64,000 bases of DNA, taken from positions 930,001-994,000 of the forward strand of contig NZ_OY782870.1 in assembly GCF_963678545.1 (NCBI RefSeq), read 5' to 3'. How positions within the stretch are numbered: the stretch's first letter is position 1; every line of letters begins with the position of its first letter. Origin of the DNA: an uncultured Methanomethylovorans sp. (GTDB lineage: Archaea > Halobacteriota > Methanosarcinia > Methanosarcinales > Methanosarcinaceae). The notes under the pieces are model-generated. The model had not been told where the DNA came from, ran no database searches, and was given only the letters and a program-made list of their open reading frames with translations. Positions 17,655 through 27,200 of the stretch are shown here, piece by piece. The translations under genes were made by a program, and so were the position numbers.

Positions 17655-17705
17655 GTGTGGTGAAGGGTCTATATTCTTCCACCCCTTCACACATCACACA
17701 TTTTA
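17655..17705 (+). terminator. Hairpin terminator after the Mrp gene
   Basis: GTGTG plus GTGAAGGG (17655-17667) pairs with CCCTTCAC (17683-17690) and CACAC (17695-17699), leaving a 4-base bulge. TTTT follows directly. Confidence 0.55.
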
Positions 17706-17800
17706 CATATATCGTGTTTAGTCACAAGTCTCTTTTTACTTAAATGTCCTTAACGAAAAAATGAATTAAGTATATATCCTTCCATCACAGACTTCTATTC

Positions 17801-19603
17801 ATGACAGAAATGTCATGTGGGGGTAATGTAGACAGACTTGACTTTAAGGACCCTGTGGAGCTCATAGACGATGTCCTATTCAAAAAGAGCTGGCTTCTAG
17901 CCGAGAACTCTAACACCAGGACCAGCCCTTCGCTGATAGACTTGCATATAGCATCCCAGGTAAAGAAGCGGTATGCTTTGGATAAACTTTACTCTAAGGA
18001 TGTGACAGCAGCACATTTGGAAGGTCTGATACATATTCATGACCTGCATAGCCCTTTCATGCCTTACTGTAATGGCATAGACGGACGTATCATTCTCATG
18101 GATGGTCTGAAGTTCCCTGACACGCGCAGCCTGCCTGCCAAAAGACTGGACTCTGCCCTCTTTCATGTAATGTCGTTCATGATGCATTCTCAGCAGTTCT
18201 TTGCAGGGGCTCAGGCAGTAGATATGCTCAATTGGTTGCTGGCTCCTCATCTGTATTTTGAGAGAATGGACGAGTCCACAGTTTACCAGGTACTTCAGAG
18301 TTTCATGTTCCAGATGAACCAGTCCAATCGGATAGGCGCACAAAGTGCTTTTACCAACATAGGCCTGAGATTGAAATGCCCTCCTGCATTGAAGGATGAG
18401 GGAGTGATATACGGAGGTAAAACACTAGATTCAACATATGCCGAATTTGAAGATGAGGCAAGACAAATATACAGTGCTTTCATGCGGGTTTCGGCAGATG
18501 GTGATTCCACCGGTACCCCTTTCACGTTTCCTCTCATCACTACAGCCATTACCAAAGACCACGATTTCAATGATCCTCTCTGGCTGGAAACCATGCAGGC
18601 TGCTTCATCTACAGGTGCACCTTATTTCCTTAACCTTTCAGCTCCTTACATGGAAGAAGATACAGTGCATGCCATGTGTTGCAGATTGCTGAGTCGGCAT
18701 GCAGGTGGTATATGGACTGCTGGTGGCATGGGGACAGGCTCCAATAAGGTAATAACCATAAACTTGCCGGGGATGGCTCTCAGATCATCTGATGAGGACG
18801 ATTTCATTGTGCAGCTGGATACTGCACTTGATGTGGGGCGTCAGGCATTGCTTGAAGGGCAGGAGATCATCAGAAGATCTCTTTGTGAATGGGGACTCTT
18901 GCCCTGGTTGCTCAATAAGACCAACGATGGTGTATCATATTTTGACTTTGAGAAACGCCATCTTACATTTGGTGTGGTTGGCATGAATGAATGTCTGTTG
19001 AACCTGACGGGAGAAGGTATTGATAAAAAAACGGAGGAAGGTATCAAAATAATTGCTCATATACTTAAGAGGATAGAGGAGTTCTCTCGCGAGGACGGCA
19101 TAGAGTATACTCTCGAGCAGACTCCTGCAGAAAGTACTGCACACAGGCTTGCCATGATCGACAGAAAGAACTTCGGGGAAAAAGCTAAAGTGCAGGGTAG
19201 TGAAGGAGCATACTATTACACAAATTCCACTCACTTGCCTTACCATGCAAGTATATCTCTCATTGACAGGATCAACATCGAGTCAGAGTTTCATCCATAC
19301 TTTATAGGTGGTACCATTTGCCATATATGGATGGGGGAGAGTTTTCCTGATCCTGCTGGCCTCAATGAATTTGTTCGGAAACTGGCAGGAACAAAGCTTG
19401 CTTATTTCTGTTTCTCTCCTGATTTCTCGATATGTGCTAAGGGGCATACTTCCAGGGGGGTAAATCAAATATGTTCACTGTGCTCAAGTCCGGTTACCGA
19501 TCATATATCCAGAGTAACTGGTTACTATGGTCATGTGAACCAGTGGAATCCCGGAAAAAAAGCGGAGTATGCTCAGAGGCACAGATATAGGATTCATTGT
19601 TAG
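17801..19603 (+). CDS. Anaerobic ribonucleotide reductase (NrdD) paralogue without ATP-cone
   Basis: A 600-residue glycyl-radical enzyme of the class III ribonucleotide reductase family. The body carries HIHDLHSPFMPYCNG, FAGAQAVDMLNWLLAP and NQSNRIGAQSAFTN; the end has a CSLC metal half-site and SRVTGYYG, whose Gly is the expected radical site. Compared with the second NrdD in this window (31047-33431) it lacks the N-terminal ATP-cone of about 90 residues, so it should lack ATP/dATP on-off control. No activase gene is adjacent; it may use the NrdG at 30251-31036. A TATA-like TATATAT near 17770 lies so close to the ATG that a leaderless message is likely. It may act on nucleotides or on another substrate. 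Confidence 0.82.
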   Translation: MTEMSCGGNVDRLDFKDPVELIDDVLFKKSWLLAENSNTRTSPSLIDLHIASQVKKRYALDKLYSKDVTAAHLEGLIHIHDLHSPFMPYCNGIDGRIILMDGLKFPDTRSLPAKRLDSALFHVMSFMMHSQQFFAGAQAVDMLNWLLAPHLYFERMDESTVYQVLQSFMFQMNQSNRIGAQSAFTNIGLRLKCPPALKDEGVIYGGKTLDSTYAEFEDEARQIYSAFMRVSADGDSTGTPFTFPLITTAITKDHDFNDPLWLETMQAASSTGAPYFLNLSAPYMEEDTVHAMCCRLLSRHAGGIWTAGGMGTGSNKVITINLPGMALRSSDEDDFIVQLDTALDVGRQALLEGQEIIRRSLCEWGLLPWLLNKTNDGVSYFDFEKRHLTFGVVGMNECLLNLTGEGIDKKTEEGIKIIAHILKRIEEFSREDGIEYTLEQTPAESTAHRLAMIDRKNFGEKAKVQGSEGAYYYTNSTHLPYHASISLIDRINIESEFHPYFIGGTICHIWMGESFPDPAGLNEFVRKLAGTKLAYFCFSPDFSICAKGHTSRGVNQICSLCSSPVTDHISRVTGYYGHVNQWNPGKKAEYAQRHRYRIHC

Positions 19604-19638
19604 AAAAACGCTAAATACAGACTAACATATTATATTTC

Positions 19639-20346
19639 ATGGATTTCAGGATAGTGGACCCCAAGATAGCAAAGGCACTAGATTGGATTGAGGTGCAAAA
19701 GCCCGATTCCATCAAGGAAATAGCCCGTGTGGTTTGGGCTCGTGGGGTATGGAAGCTGCCCAGCTGCCATACTGCTCTTCTTATAAGGCTAAAAGGTAAT
19801 CCACCATGGGGAGGGAATGTAAGGGAAACTGCCAGGGTCGTCTCTTCTCTTTCTCAAATGGGTCTTATTTTCCCTGATATGGAGCAATGGCTTCTCTCAC
19901 AGGTGAAGGAAGGCTCCTGGAACGGTAATGTGTACGATACAACATATTCTCTCATAGCTCTGGCAGATATGGATATCCATGATCCTGAAGGATGTAGATG
20001 GTTATTTGATAACTATGGACCACAGTGGGAACATGTAGGAACTACTGCCCTAATTATTACAGCTTTGATAAAACAGGGTGTAATCCAGGGAGAATATCAT
20101 GACTTTATTGATGAGAGAGCATACTGGTTGCTTGAAAAACGTGAACTGGATGGTGGATGGAAGAACATAGCAACTAGTAATATCGTAATGCAATCTCTTT
20201 TAATGACGGGTTTCAGAGAAGAACTCGAAGTCTCCATAGGCTGGCTCATGAAAAAACAGAGCTTTGAAGGTTTTTGGGGTAAATTAGAGGACAACGTTGT
20301 TGCTACTTCTCTATCACTGATCACTCTTGCATTGTGGCAGTCATAA
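19639..20346 (+). CDS. Prenyltransferase/squalene-cyclase-repeat (alpha/alpha toroid) protein
   Basis: A 235-residue protein built of repeats like those of squalene cyclases and protein prenyltransferases: successive blocks such as ETARVVSSLSQMGL, EGSWNGNVYDTTYSLIAL, GTTALIITAL and LDGGWKN. The repeated G-W and aliphatic helix pattern predicts an alpha/alpha barrel. It is far shorter than true terpene cyclases (600 or more residues) and has no DXDD acid motif, so catalysis is doubtful; it may bind a lipid or a partner. It follows the NrdD paralogue by 35 bases on the same strand and may be co-transcribed with it. Function unknown. Confidence 0.7.
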   Translation: MDFRIVDPKIAKALDWIEVQKPDSIKEIARVVWARGVWKLPSCHTALLIRLKGNPPWGGNVRETARVVSSLSQMGLIFPDMEQWLLSQVKEGSWNGNVYDTTYSLIALADMDIHDPEGCRWLFDNYGPQWEHVGTTALIITALIKQGVIQGEYHDFIDERAYWLLEKRELDGGWKNIATSNIVMQSLLMTGFREELEVSIGWLMKKQSFEGFWGKLEDNVVATSLSLITLALWQS

Positions 20347-20441
20347 CAACTTCTCAAATAGACTCTTGTGAAACTAATATATATGAGAGACTAGCCTATA
20401 CCTACAAGTTTTTAATTACATTGCCTTGTATCAGTGATAAA

Positions 20442-20873
20442 ATGAATACAGAATTTATCAAGTATCACCCCGGTTCTAATACCTACATCATTCAGAGAAA
20501 AGCATACTTTGAGGATAGCGTTCTCCTCAAAGGTAATCTGATAGTTGGCGCAGGATGTAATTTCTGGGAGGAATTGAGAGTTGAGGGAAATCTTGAACTA
20601 GGGAAGAACTCCTTGGTCAAAGGTCATGTGCAGGCGCATAATGCCCTTATTGGTCCACATTGTGAGATAATGGGTGACGTACAGGTGGAAAAGGACCTTA
20701 CACTAATGGATGATGTAAAGATAGAAGGTTCTGCTACATGCGGCGGGCAGATGCTTGTACGTCCAGGCTGTTCCATGGGTTTTGCAAAAGCTGAAAAACT
20801 GCTGGAACTAGTGGGCAAGGTCAGCATAAAAGACGTAGAGGCTGGAACGAAAGTAATCGTACGTTCCGAATGA
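20442..20873 (+). CDS. Bactofilin-like polymer-forming protein
   Basis: A 143-residue protein made of short beta-helix turns (LKGNLIVGAGCNFWEELRV, NSLVKGHVQAHNALI, GDVQVEKDLTLMDDV), the pattern of bactofilins and related polymer-forming proteins. Such proteins assemble into filaments near membranes; in archaea their roles are little studied. The ATG at 20442 follows GTGAT; a longer frame back to 20334 overlaps the preceding gene and is unlikely. It stands at the end of the series NrdD paralogue, toroid protein, bactofilin-like protein, and converges on the ABC ATPase gene. Confidence 0.68.
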   Translation: MNTEFIKYHPGSNTYIIQRKAYFEDSVLLKGNLIVGAGCNFWEELRVEGNLELGKNSLVKGHVQAHNALIGPHCEIMGDVQVEKDLTLMDDVKIEGSATCGGQMLVRPGCSMGFAKAEKLLELVGKVSIKDVEAGTKVIVRSE

Positions 20874-20906
20874 ATTGAATATTTTTCAATTTTTGTAAGT
20901 TACGAT

Positions 20907-21674
20907 TTAATCTATTCTCTCTTTTCTCTCTTCGGAGAGCAATTTCAATACGGAAGTCCTCAGTTTGTTGGCTTCAGGGCTTGTCCTTATTCTCGGACGT
21001 GTGATATCTACTTTTATGATTTCCTTTATTTTTCCGGGGCGTGCGGTCATAACTACTATCCTGTCAGCCAAGAATACGGCCTCATCTACACTGTGAGTAA
21101 CGAACAGGATGGTTATGTGTTTCTTATTCCATATATCAAGAAGTTGATGCTGTAATGAATTCCGGGTCTGCGCATCCAGTGCACCGAAGGGTTCATCCAT
21201 AAGCAATACTTCCGGTTCATTTGCAAGTGCGCGGGCAATAGCAACTCTTTGTCTCATGCCTCCAGAGAGTTCATACGGGAAACTGTCTTTAAATTGTGTA
21301 AGATTTACCAATTCAAGGTATTTTTCGGTTTCTTTTATTGCTTGTTTTCTGGGAACACCTTTCATCTCTGGGCCGAAAGTGATGTTCTCAGTTACAGTTC
21401 TCCAAGGGAAAAGTGAATACTCCTGAAACACCATCCCTCTTTTTGAATCAGGTATTGATACTTTTACTCCATCCAGTATTATTTCTCCTGAATCGGGAGC
21501 ATCAAGTCCAGCAATGATACGTAGGAGCGTTGTCTTGCCGCATCCGGAAGGACCTACAAAACATATGAATTCCTTGTCATTTATATCCATACTCACATTA
21601 TCTAATGCAAGGGTTTCAGATGAGCCTTCTTTTCTAAAAGCGCGGGTTATATTCTTTATTTCCACTTTTCCCAT
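20907..21674 (-). CDS. ABC transporter ATP-binding protein, nitrate/sulfonate/taurine type
   Basis: A 255-residue ATPase of the SsuB/TauB/NrtD family. Walker A is GPSGCGKTT, the signature is LSGGMRQR, and Walker B is LLMDEPFGALD, all intact. The ATG at 21674 overlaps the permease stop (TAATG) with GGGAG upstream, so translation is coupled; an in-frame upstream codon at 21698 is not needed. It powers the import system with the permease and binding protein upstream. The substrate class (sulfonates, nitrate, taurine, pyrimidine precursors) cannot be told from the ATPase. Confidence 0.88.
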   Translation of the reverse strand: MGKVEIKNITRAFRKEGSSETLALDNVSMDINDKEFICFVGPSGCGKTTLLRIIAGLDAPDSGEIILDGVKVSIPDSKRGMVFQEYSLFPWRTVTENITFGPEMKGVPRKQAIKETEKYLELVNLTQFKDSFPYELSGGMRQRVAIARALANEPEVLLMDEPFGALDAQTRNSLQHQLLDIWNKKHITILFVTHSVDEAVFLADRIVVMTARPGKIKEIIKVDITRPRIRTSPEANKLRTSVLKLLSEERKERID

Positions 21675-22501
21675 TATCTGACAACTCCCGCCTGCCATTT
21701 GAGTAGACGTTCATCTATAACATACCTAAGTATTTTGTCAATTAGCAGCCCCACAAAACCTAGAATCATCATGTATAAGAGCACCATATCCATCTGGTGA
21801 AGGTCATAATATTTCCATATCTTGAAACCTAAACCATATTTACTCACTCCAAACATCTCCGCAGCCACTAGGCACATCCAACCAACACCGATAGCTATTC
21901 TTATACCCGCAGCTATGGAAGGAAGAGCAGAAGGCAGGGCAACGTACCTTATAAGATCACGGTCCTGCATGCACCCGAGTACCCTGGCTGCTTCTACATA
22001 TATTCTTGATACGTTCTTAAGGCCTGTGAATGTGTTAATGATAATAGGGAACACAGCTCCCATAAAGATAAGAAAACCTGCGGATACAGGTGTAAGGCCC
22101 AGCCATATGATAGCAAAAGGTATCCAGGCAAGAGGAGGTATGGGTCTTAACATTTCTATAATTGGATCAAGTGCCTTGTTTAATGTTGTGAACCAGCCCA
22201 TCACCATGCCTATGGGTATCCCTATGATCAGAGCAGCTACCATGCCAATGGAAAAATGTAACAAGCTGTGTAAGAGGTCAACAAACACCACTGGCATTTT
22301 TATTGCCAATGATCCTATTTCTAAAACAGAAGGGCGCTGAACAACTGTTATTGCAGCAGAAACAACATCAAAAACACTTGGTAGGAAGAATTTGTTATGA
22401 ACTATAATGTCCGCTATCAGTTGCCACAGCAGAAGGGCAGAGATAATGGATATTATCTCCACTGCCCTGCCCTTTGCCAAATTTATTATTTTATTCATCA
22501 T
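21674..22501 (-). CDS. ABC transporter permease, nitrate/sulfonate/taurine type
   Basis: A 275-residue membrane protein of the SsuC/TauC family (BPD_transp_1). It has about six membrane helices and the coupling EAA-type loop (EAARVLGCMQDRDLIRYVALP), which contacts the ATPase. It lies between the ATPase gene, with which it overlaps, and the binding-protein gene 49 bases upstream. Confidence 0.88.
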   Translation of the reverse strand: MMNKIINLAKGRAVEIISIISALLLWQLIADIIVHNKFFLPSVFDVVSAAITVVQRPSVLEIGSLAIKMPVVFVDLLHSLLHFSIGMVAALIIGIPIGMVMGWFTTLNKALDPIIEMLRPIPPLAWIPFAIIWLGLTPVSAGFLIFMGAVFPIIINTFTGLKNVSRIYVEAARVLGCMQDRDLIRYVALPSALPSIAAGIRIAIGVGWMCLVAAEMFGVSKYGLGFKIWKYYDLHQMDMVLLYMMILGFVGLLIDKILRYVIDERLLKWQAGVVR

Positions 22502-22550
22502 GTCCGCTTACAGAACTCCTTGCAGATTCATGTAATTGCTGTTTGTACGC

Positions 22551-23588
22551 TCACTTTTGCAAGGAATCATAAAAAGACATATCAAATATATCTTTTTCCG
22601 TAAGTGGTTTGTCTATGTATTCCAATTCATACTGTAGGTTTGCATAATTTACAGTTGAGTTCACGATCAGATGTGGATCTGCCACCCATGTACCATCCCA
22701 TTCCTGTATGGATTTCTGGATAATAGGTAATAAACTCTCTTGAGTGGTTGCATTACCCTGATCATTGACATAAATTTGTGCTGCTTCATCATGATGTTCA
22801 TTGATGTACTCTGTGGCTTTCACATGTGTTTTAACTATCTGTGTCACGATTTCAGGATGGTTCCGGATAAGATCTCCGCTGACCACAACTACACAGCATG
22901 CATGGTTGGGCATGATTTCTCCAGATTTAAGAACTGTACGTCCATATCCTGCGCTCTCTATTTTGGTTGGGTCTGGGTGTGGAAGGAATACTGCATCAAC
23001 TTCTCCAACGCTAATAGCTGTTATAGCTTCTGCTCCTGTCATGCTCTTGATAGTGACATCTTTATCAGGGTCAATATTGTTTGTTTTCAACCAGTTCCTC
23101 AACAGTGTGTCCTGGATAGTTCCAGATGGGAATGTAGCAATCTTTAGCCCTTTTAGGTCCTCAGGATTTTCATAAGGCACACCTGTGCGCACCACGAGAT
23201 CAGAGCCCTGCACCTGAACAGCGGCCACTATTTTGGCATCAAGGCCTTTACCTAGGGCAGTTATAAAAGGAGCTGCTCCCACATATGCAACATCAAGGTC
23301 TCCTGCAAGCATAGATGTCATTTCAGGAGCTCCACTTGGAAATAGATTCTCTGTTATTTTCAATACACCCAAAGGTGCTAGGTTCTCATTCCACCAGTTT
23401 TTATCTCTTGCGGTCAGATATGCTATCTGATGAGTACTGGGCTGGTATCCAAAGTGTATTTCTGTTACGTTTTCTGTTAGATTTCCCTTTTGTCCTGTCT
23501 CAGCACAACCAGAAACAAGTGCAATAGCCATCATCGCAGTAATAATGCAAATGGCTCCTAGAATTCTGTTAATTTTTTTGTTGTACAT
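22551..23588 (-). CDS. Substrate-binding lipoprotein of nitrate/sulfonate/taurine-type ABC transporter
   Basis: A 345-residue binding protein (NMT1/SsuA-like fold). The signal peptide ends at the lipobox VSGC, giving a lipidated Cys near residue 28. The start of the mature part EIHFGYQPSTHQIAYLTARDKNWW and the GLKIATFPSGTIQDTLL segment are typical of aliphatic sulfonate or nitrate binding proteins. It is the first gene of a three-gene operon, with the HTH regulator 23736-24257 transcribed divergently. A methanogen could use sulfonates or related compounds as sulfur source, but the ligand is unknown. Confidence 0.85.
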   Translation of the reverse strand: MYNKKINRILGAICIITAMMAIALVSGCAETGQKGNLTENVTEIHFGYQPSTHQIAYLTARDKNWWNENLAPLGVLKITENLFPSGAPEMTSMLAGDLDVAYVGAAPFITALGKGLDAKIVAAVQVQGSDLVVRTGVPYENPEDLKGLKIATFPSGTIQDTLLRNWLKTNNIDPDKDVTIKSMTGAEAITAISVGEVDAVFLPHPDPTKIESAGYGRTVLKSGEIMPNHACCVVVVSGDLIRNHPEIVTQIVKTHVKATEYINEHHDEAAQIYVNDQGNATTQESLLPIIQKSIQEWDGTWVADPHLIVNSTVNYANLQYELEYIDKPLTEKDIFDMSFYDSLQK

Positions 23589-23735
23589 ATCGATACCCCT
23601 TTTTCTTAATAATGGACTCGTTCTTCTGAGCTATATTTAATGTTTCCTGTAGAATATAAACAGCTTTCCTAAATGTATAAATAATATCTTAATCTTTACC
23701 TCTTAAGGATACTAGTTTTGAGATATGGAGGAAAC

Positions 23736-24257
23736 ATGGAATCATCAGATAAAATAGTTGATGCAATACTGGAATCATATGATAAGTTTCAGAATACATT
23801 TTCAGTTATGTTAAAGGAAGATTTAAATCTCACCGCTATCGAGTTCGCACAGGAGGCTAACATACCTGCGAGCACTTTATACAAGATCATGTCAGGCAAA
23901 AGGGAACCTAACATGAAAACTTTGAGGCAGATTGTTAAAACCATAAAGAGATTGCAGAATTCTGAAAAAGGGGATTTCATAGCTGTTATTGCTGCAAGAC
24001 CGGTGCTTGATAATATAAGAGAGACAAAGAAAAAGATCGGTGGGACTCTCTGTACCATTAGGGAATATTCTGCTACCTCCATAGAAGAAGCTATTATTGC
24101 AGCTGTTAAAGCAGAACGTGAAGGAGCACGTGCACTTGTGTGTGCACCTATTGTAAGTCCTACTGTGGAAAAAATTCTACGGATACCAGTGGCTACGATT
24201 ATGCCAAAAAACAGCTTGATAGAAGCTATAGAAAGAGTATCAAAAAAAATAAGTTAA
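23736..24257 (+). CDS. HTH transcriptional regulator with PrpR-N-like sensor domain
   Basis: A 173-residue regulator. Residues about 35-75 form a Cro/XRE-type helix-turn-helix (TAIEFAQEANIPASTLYKIM); residues 90-165 (IAVIAARPVLDNIRETKKKI, then EEAIIAAVKAEREGARALVC) resemble the ligand-sensing N-terminal domain of PrpR-type regulators. The ATG at 23736 has GGAGG at 23727-23731; an upstream TTG is unneeded. It is divergent from the ABC transporter operon with about 150 bases between them, so it probably regulates that transporter. Its 3' end shares a terminator with the S-layer gene. Confidence 0.75.
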   Translation: MESSDKIVDAILESYDKFQNTFSVMLKEDLNLTAIEFAQEANIPASTLYKIMSGKREPNMKTLRQIVKTIKRLQNSEKGDFIAVIAARPVLDNIRETKKKIGGTLCTIREYSATSIEEAIIAAVKAEREGARALVCAPIVSPTVEKILRIPVATIMPKNSLIEAIERVSKKIS

Positions 24258-24259
24258 TA

Positions 24260-24297
24260 GAATTTATCGGATAGAACCGATAAATTCGTTTATTTTT
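24260..24297. terminator. Bidirectional terminator between regulator and S-layer gene
   Basis: GAATTTATCGG (24260-24270) and CCGATAAATTC (24277-24287) form a perfect 11-bp stem with a 6-base loop. On the plus strand TTTATTTTT follows; on the minus strand a run of eight T follows. The stem contains the last codons and the stop of the S-layer gene, so one element serves both convergent genes. Confidence 0.8.
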
Positions 24298-27200
24298 GCC
24301 TTTGCCATTTCCACTGTCCAGCCGCCAGCTGTGAACAAGTAGCCAACCCCTGCTGCGGCTAGCAGGATGATCCCTCCAAGGACGTACCATATGGCACTTG
24401 ACTTCTTCAATACCACATAACTACCTTTCAAGTCCTGCACTGAAATGTTGTATGTGCCTGGTTCTTCTTCCGCATGAACGAATTTTAGTGTAGTGGAATT
24501 CCCGTTGTTAAGTGTCACTGCCTGAGAACTTACTGTAGTACCATTGACCTTCAGTTCAACAGTGTAGTTTCCAGGTGCTGTGCCAGTGTTTGATACATTG
24601 ACTGAGATTGTTGCTTCATCTCCGGCCTTTACTTCAAGCGGTGATATCTGCAGGTTTGTGAATATGAACTTGGCTGCAAGTTCCTTTACCTCAAAGTTAA
24701 GTTCAGCATCAATCAACCCTGATTTTGAAGCTGTCAACTTGTGCATACCAATTCCTGTGAGGGTATAGGTAATATTTCCATCTTTTGAAGTGTTACCTAT
24801 GGGGTTACCGTCAAGAGTAATCTGTGCACCTTCAATAGCCTCTCCACCTATAGCTTTAAGGATGAGGAATTTGACGTTTGTTCCTGCATAAATTTCATCA
24901 GGAGTTATGTCTATTGTCATTTTCCTTGACTCATCCTGAGAAGATATTACCTCAAACTTAGCAGTTCCAGATACATATCCATCTTTTTCCGCATTGATGG
25001 TGAAGTTACCAATTGTGTCTGGTGTATATTGTACTATACCAGTGGTAGAAGTGGAGCCAATAGTTTTGCTACCTATTGTTAATGTCGCATTGCTTACGGC
25101 CATTCCTCTGGAAGTAACAGCAATTTTCATTGCTGTGCCCTGAGTCACTACTTCATTAGTCTGTATTTCAAGTGAGTTAGAAGAAGCTGTCTTTACTTCC
25201 ACAAAAGGATAAAACCTGACCGTATCGCTGGTATCAGCTACCTTAAAGCTAATATTTCCCATGACTAAGATCTCTTTTCCCTTGGTAAGAGATATGGAAT
25301 CCTGGTTCTTCATAGTAATACCGCTTTCATCTACACTGGTTACATCCATCTTATTAAAGGAATCATCAGTTCCGACTGATACGTATTCATCTGATATCTG
25401 GAAGATTCCATCAACGAAAACTGCGCTACTTTCCGATCCCTGGAATACATCTTGGAAATGGACAACTATTATGGGTACATCGTCAACATCGCCCAATTCT
25501 GTTTTGTATACGTATGTTTCTCCAGAAGCAATAATGTCATCGTCTACCTCAGAACCATCTTTTGTAAGGCTAACGTGAACGTTCTTACCATTTATGTCTA
25601 CTTCTTCGATGTTTAAAGCATAACCTTCTTCCAGTGTTAGGGATGTGCCAGATGTAAGGGATGTTTTATCGCTTTCGTCAAGAAGCACCTTAGATAGCTG
25701 GCCTTGTGATACTAAGCTAAGAGAATCTGTGAAATCATTGTCTGGGTATCCTGCAAAGTATTTCTCTGCCATAAATCCAATGACATCGAAGTTTCCCCAA
25801 TTATCATATTGGAAACTCACATTTTCGGGAGTGGAAGTGTATACAAGATCGCCATCATCTATGGTTCTACTAGATAATTTTGTTATCTCTAGTTTCTCGG
25901 TACCAATTCCTTCATCAATGTTATAGTAAAAGCCCTCGAAGTTCAGAGGTGTCCATTCAAACGCTTCATCCTCTGAAACGGTACCTCTTAACTCATAGGT
26001 TCCAGCTTCTGACATGTCAACAAATGGTGCAAATCTCAATGTAGAGGAATCAGCAACAGTAAACTTCAATTTACCCATTATACTGGCAGTTTTGCCCTTG
26101 CTGAGGGAAATTGAATCAGCATTTTCCATTGTTATTTTTTCGTCGCTTACGGTCTTGAGTTCCATGACTCCATAGTTATCACCGGAATCAATGCTTATGT
26201 AATCGTCTGATATCTGGAATATAGCGTCAACAAAAACGGCACTGCTTTCTTGTCCTTGGAATATGTTGCCGAAGTGCACAGCTATGATGGGTATCTCATC
26301 ACCAGTATCTCCCAGTTCAGCTTTATATATATAGGTTCCATTGTCTTTTACTACAGTTTCATCAACTTGTGAGCCATCTTTAGAAAGGGTTACATACACA
26401 TTGTTACCGTTTACGTCAGCTTCTACAAGATTTAACGCATAACCATTTTCCAGTGTGAGACTTGAACCTGCATATACAGATTTCTTATCATTTTCGTCTA
26501 TAAGCACCTTAGAAAGTATACCATTTGATATGATACTGTTCGCATCAGCAAATTCAGTGTTATCAAGGTACCCTGCAAAGTATTTCTCAGCCATGAAGCC
26601 TATAACTTGATAGTCTCCCCATTTATTGTACTGAAATTCGGTGGTTATGGGCGTGGTTTCATATTCCAGGTCCCCTTCTTCTATGGACCGGTCAGAATCA
26701 CTATCAAGGTGTATGGTCATTGTCTCTGAACCTTCGCCGGTATCAAGGTCATAGTAGAAACCAGAGTAGCTCAGAGCAGTCCATGTGTAATCAAGTGATT
26801 GATTGGCATCTGCATCCCAGATACGGTCACCGCTCAAATATGTTTTAGAAGCAACGGTCCAGGTCCATTTCTGCTGATCGGTTCCATTGGCATTTGATGC
26901 TATAGCTGTTACATTATAGGAGCCTATGGCCTTATCAGAAACATTGAGTGCTGCAAATGATACTGAAGAGTTTGTATGGTCCAGTTCTCCATCTATGTAC
27001 CATTTTATATCCGCATCCTGATTCGTTTCAACAGTGAAATTCTGGTATGCATCCACTACACTGGAAGGATTATCCTCAGGACTGAAATCTGTAATCTTCA
27101 GTGATTCATTTTCTGCTTCTGCAACTGTCCATGTCCATTCCTGCTGATCAGAGTTGCTATCATTCGTTGCAATAGCTGTTACATTATATTCTCCAGCAGG

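Noticed and set aside
19639..20346. Squalene cyclase or terpene synthase
   Set aside because: It is much too short and lacks the DXDD motif; only the repeat fold is supported.
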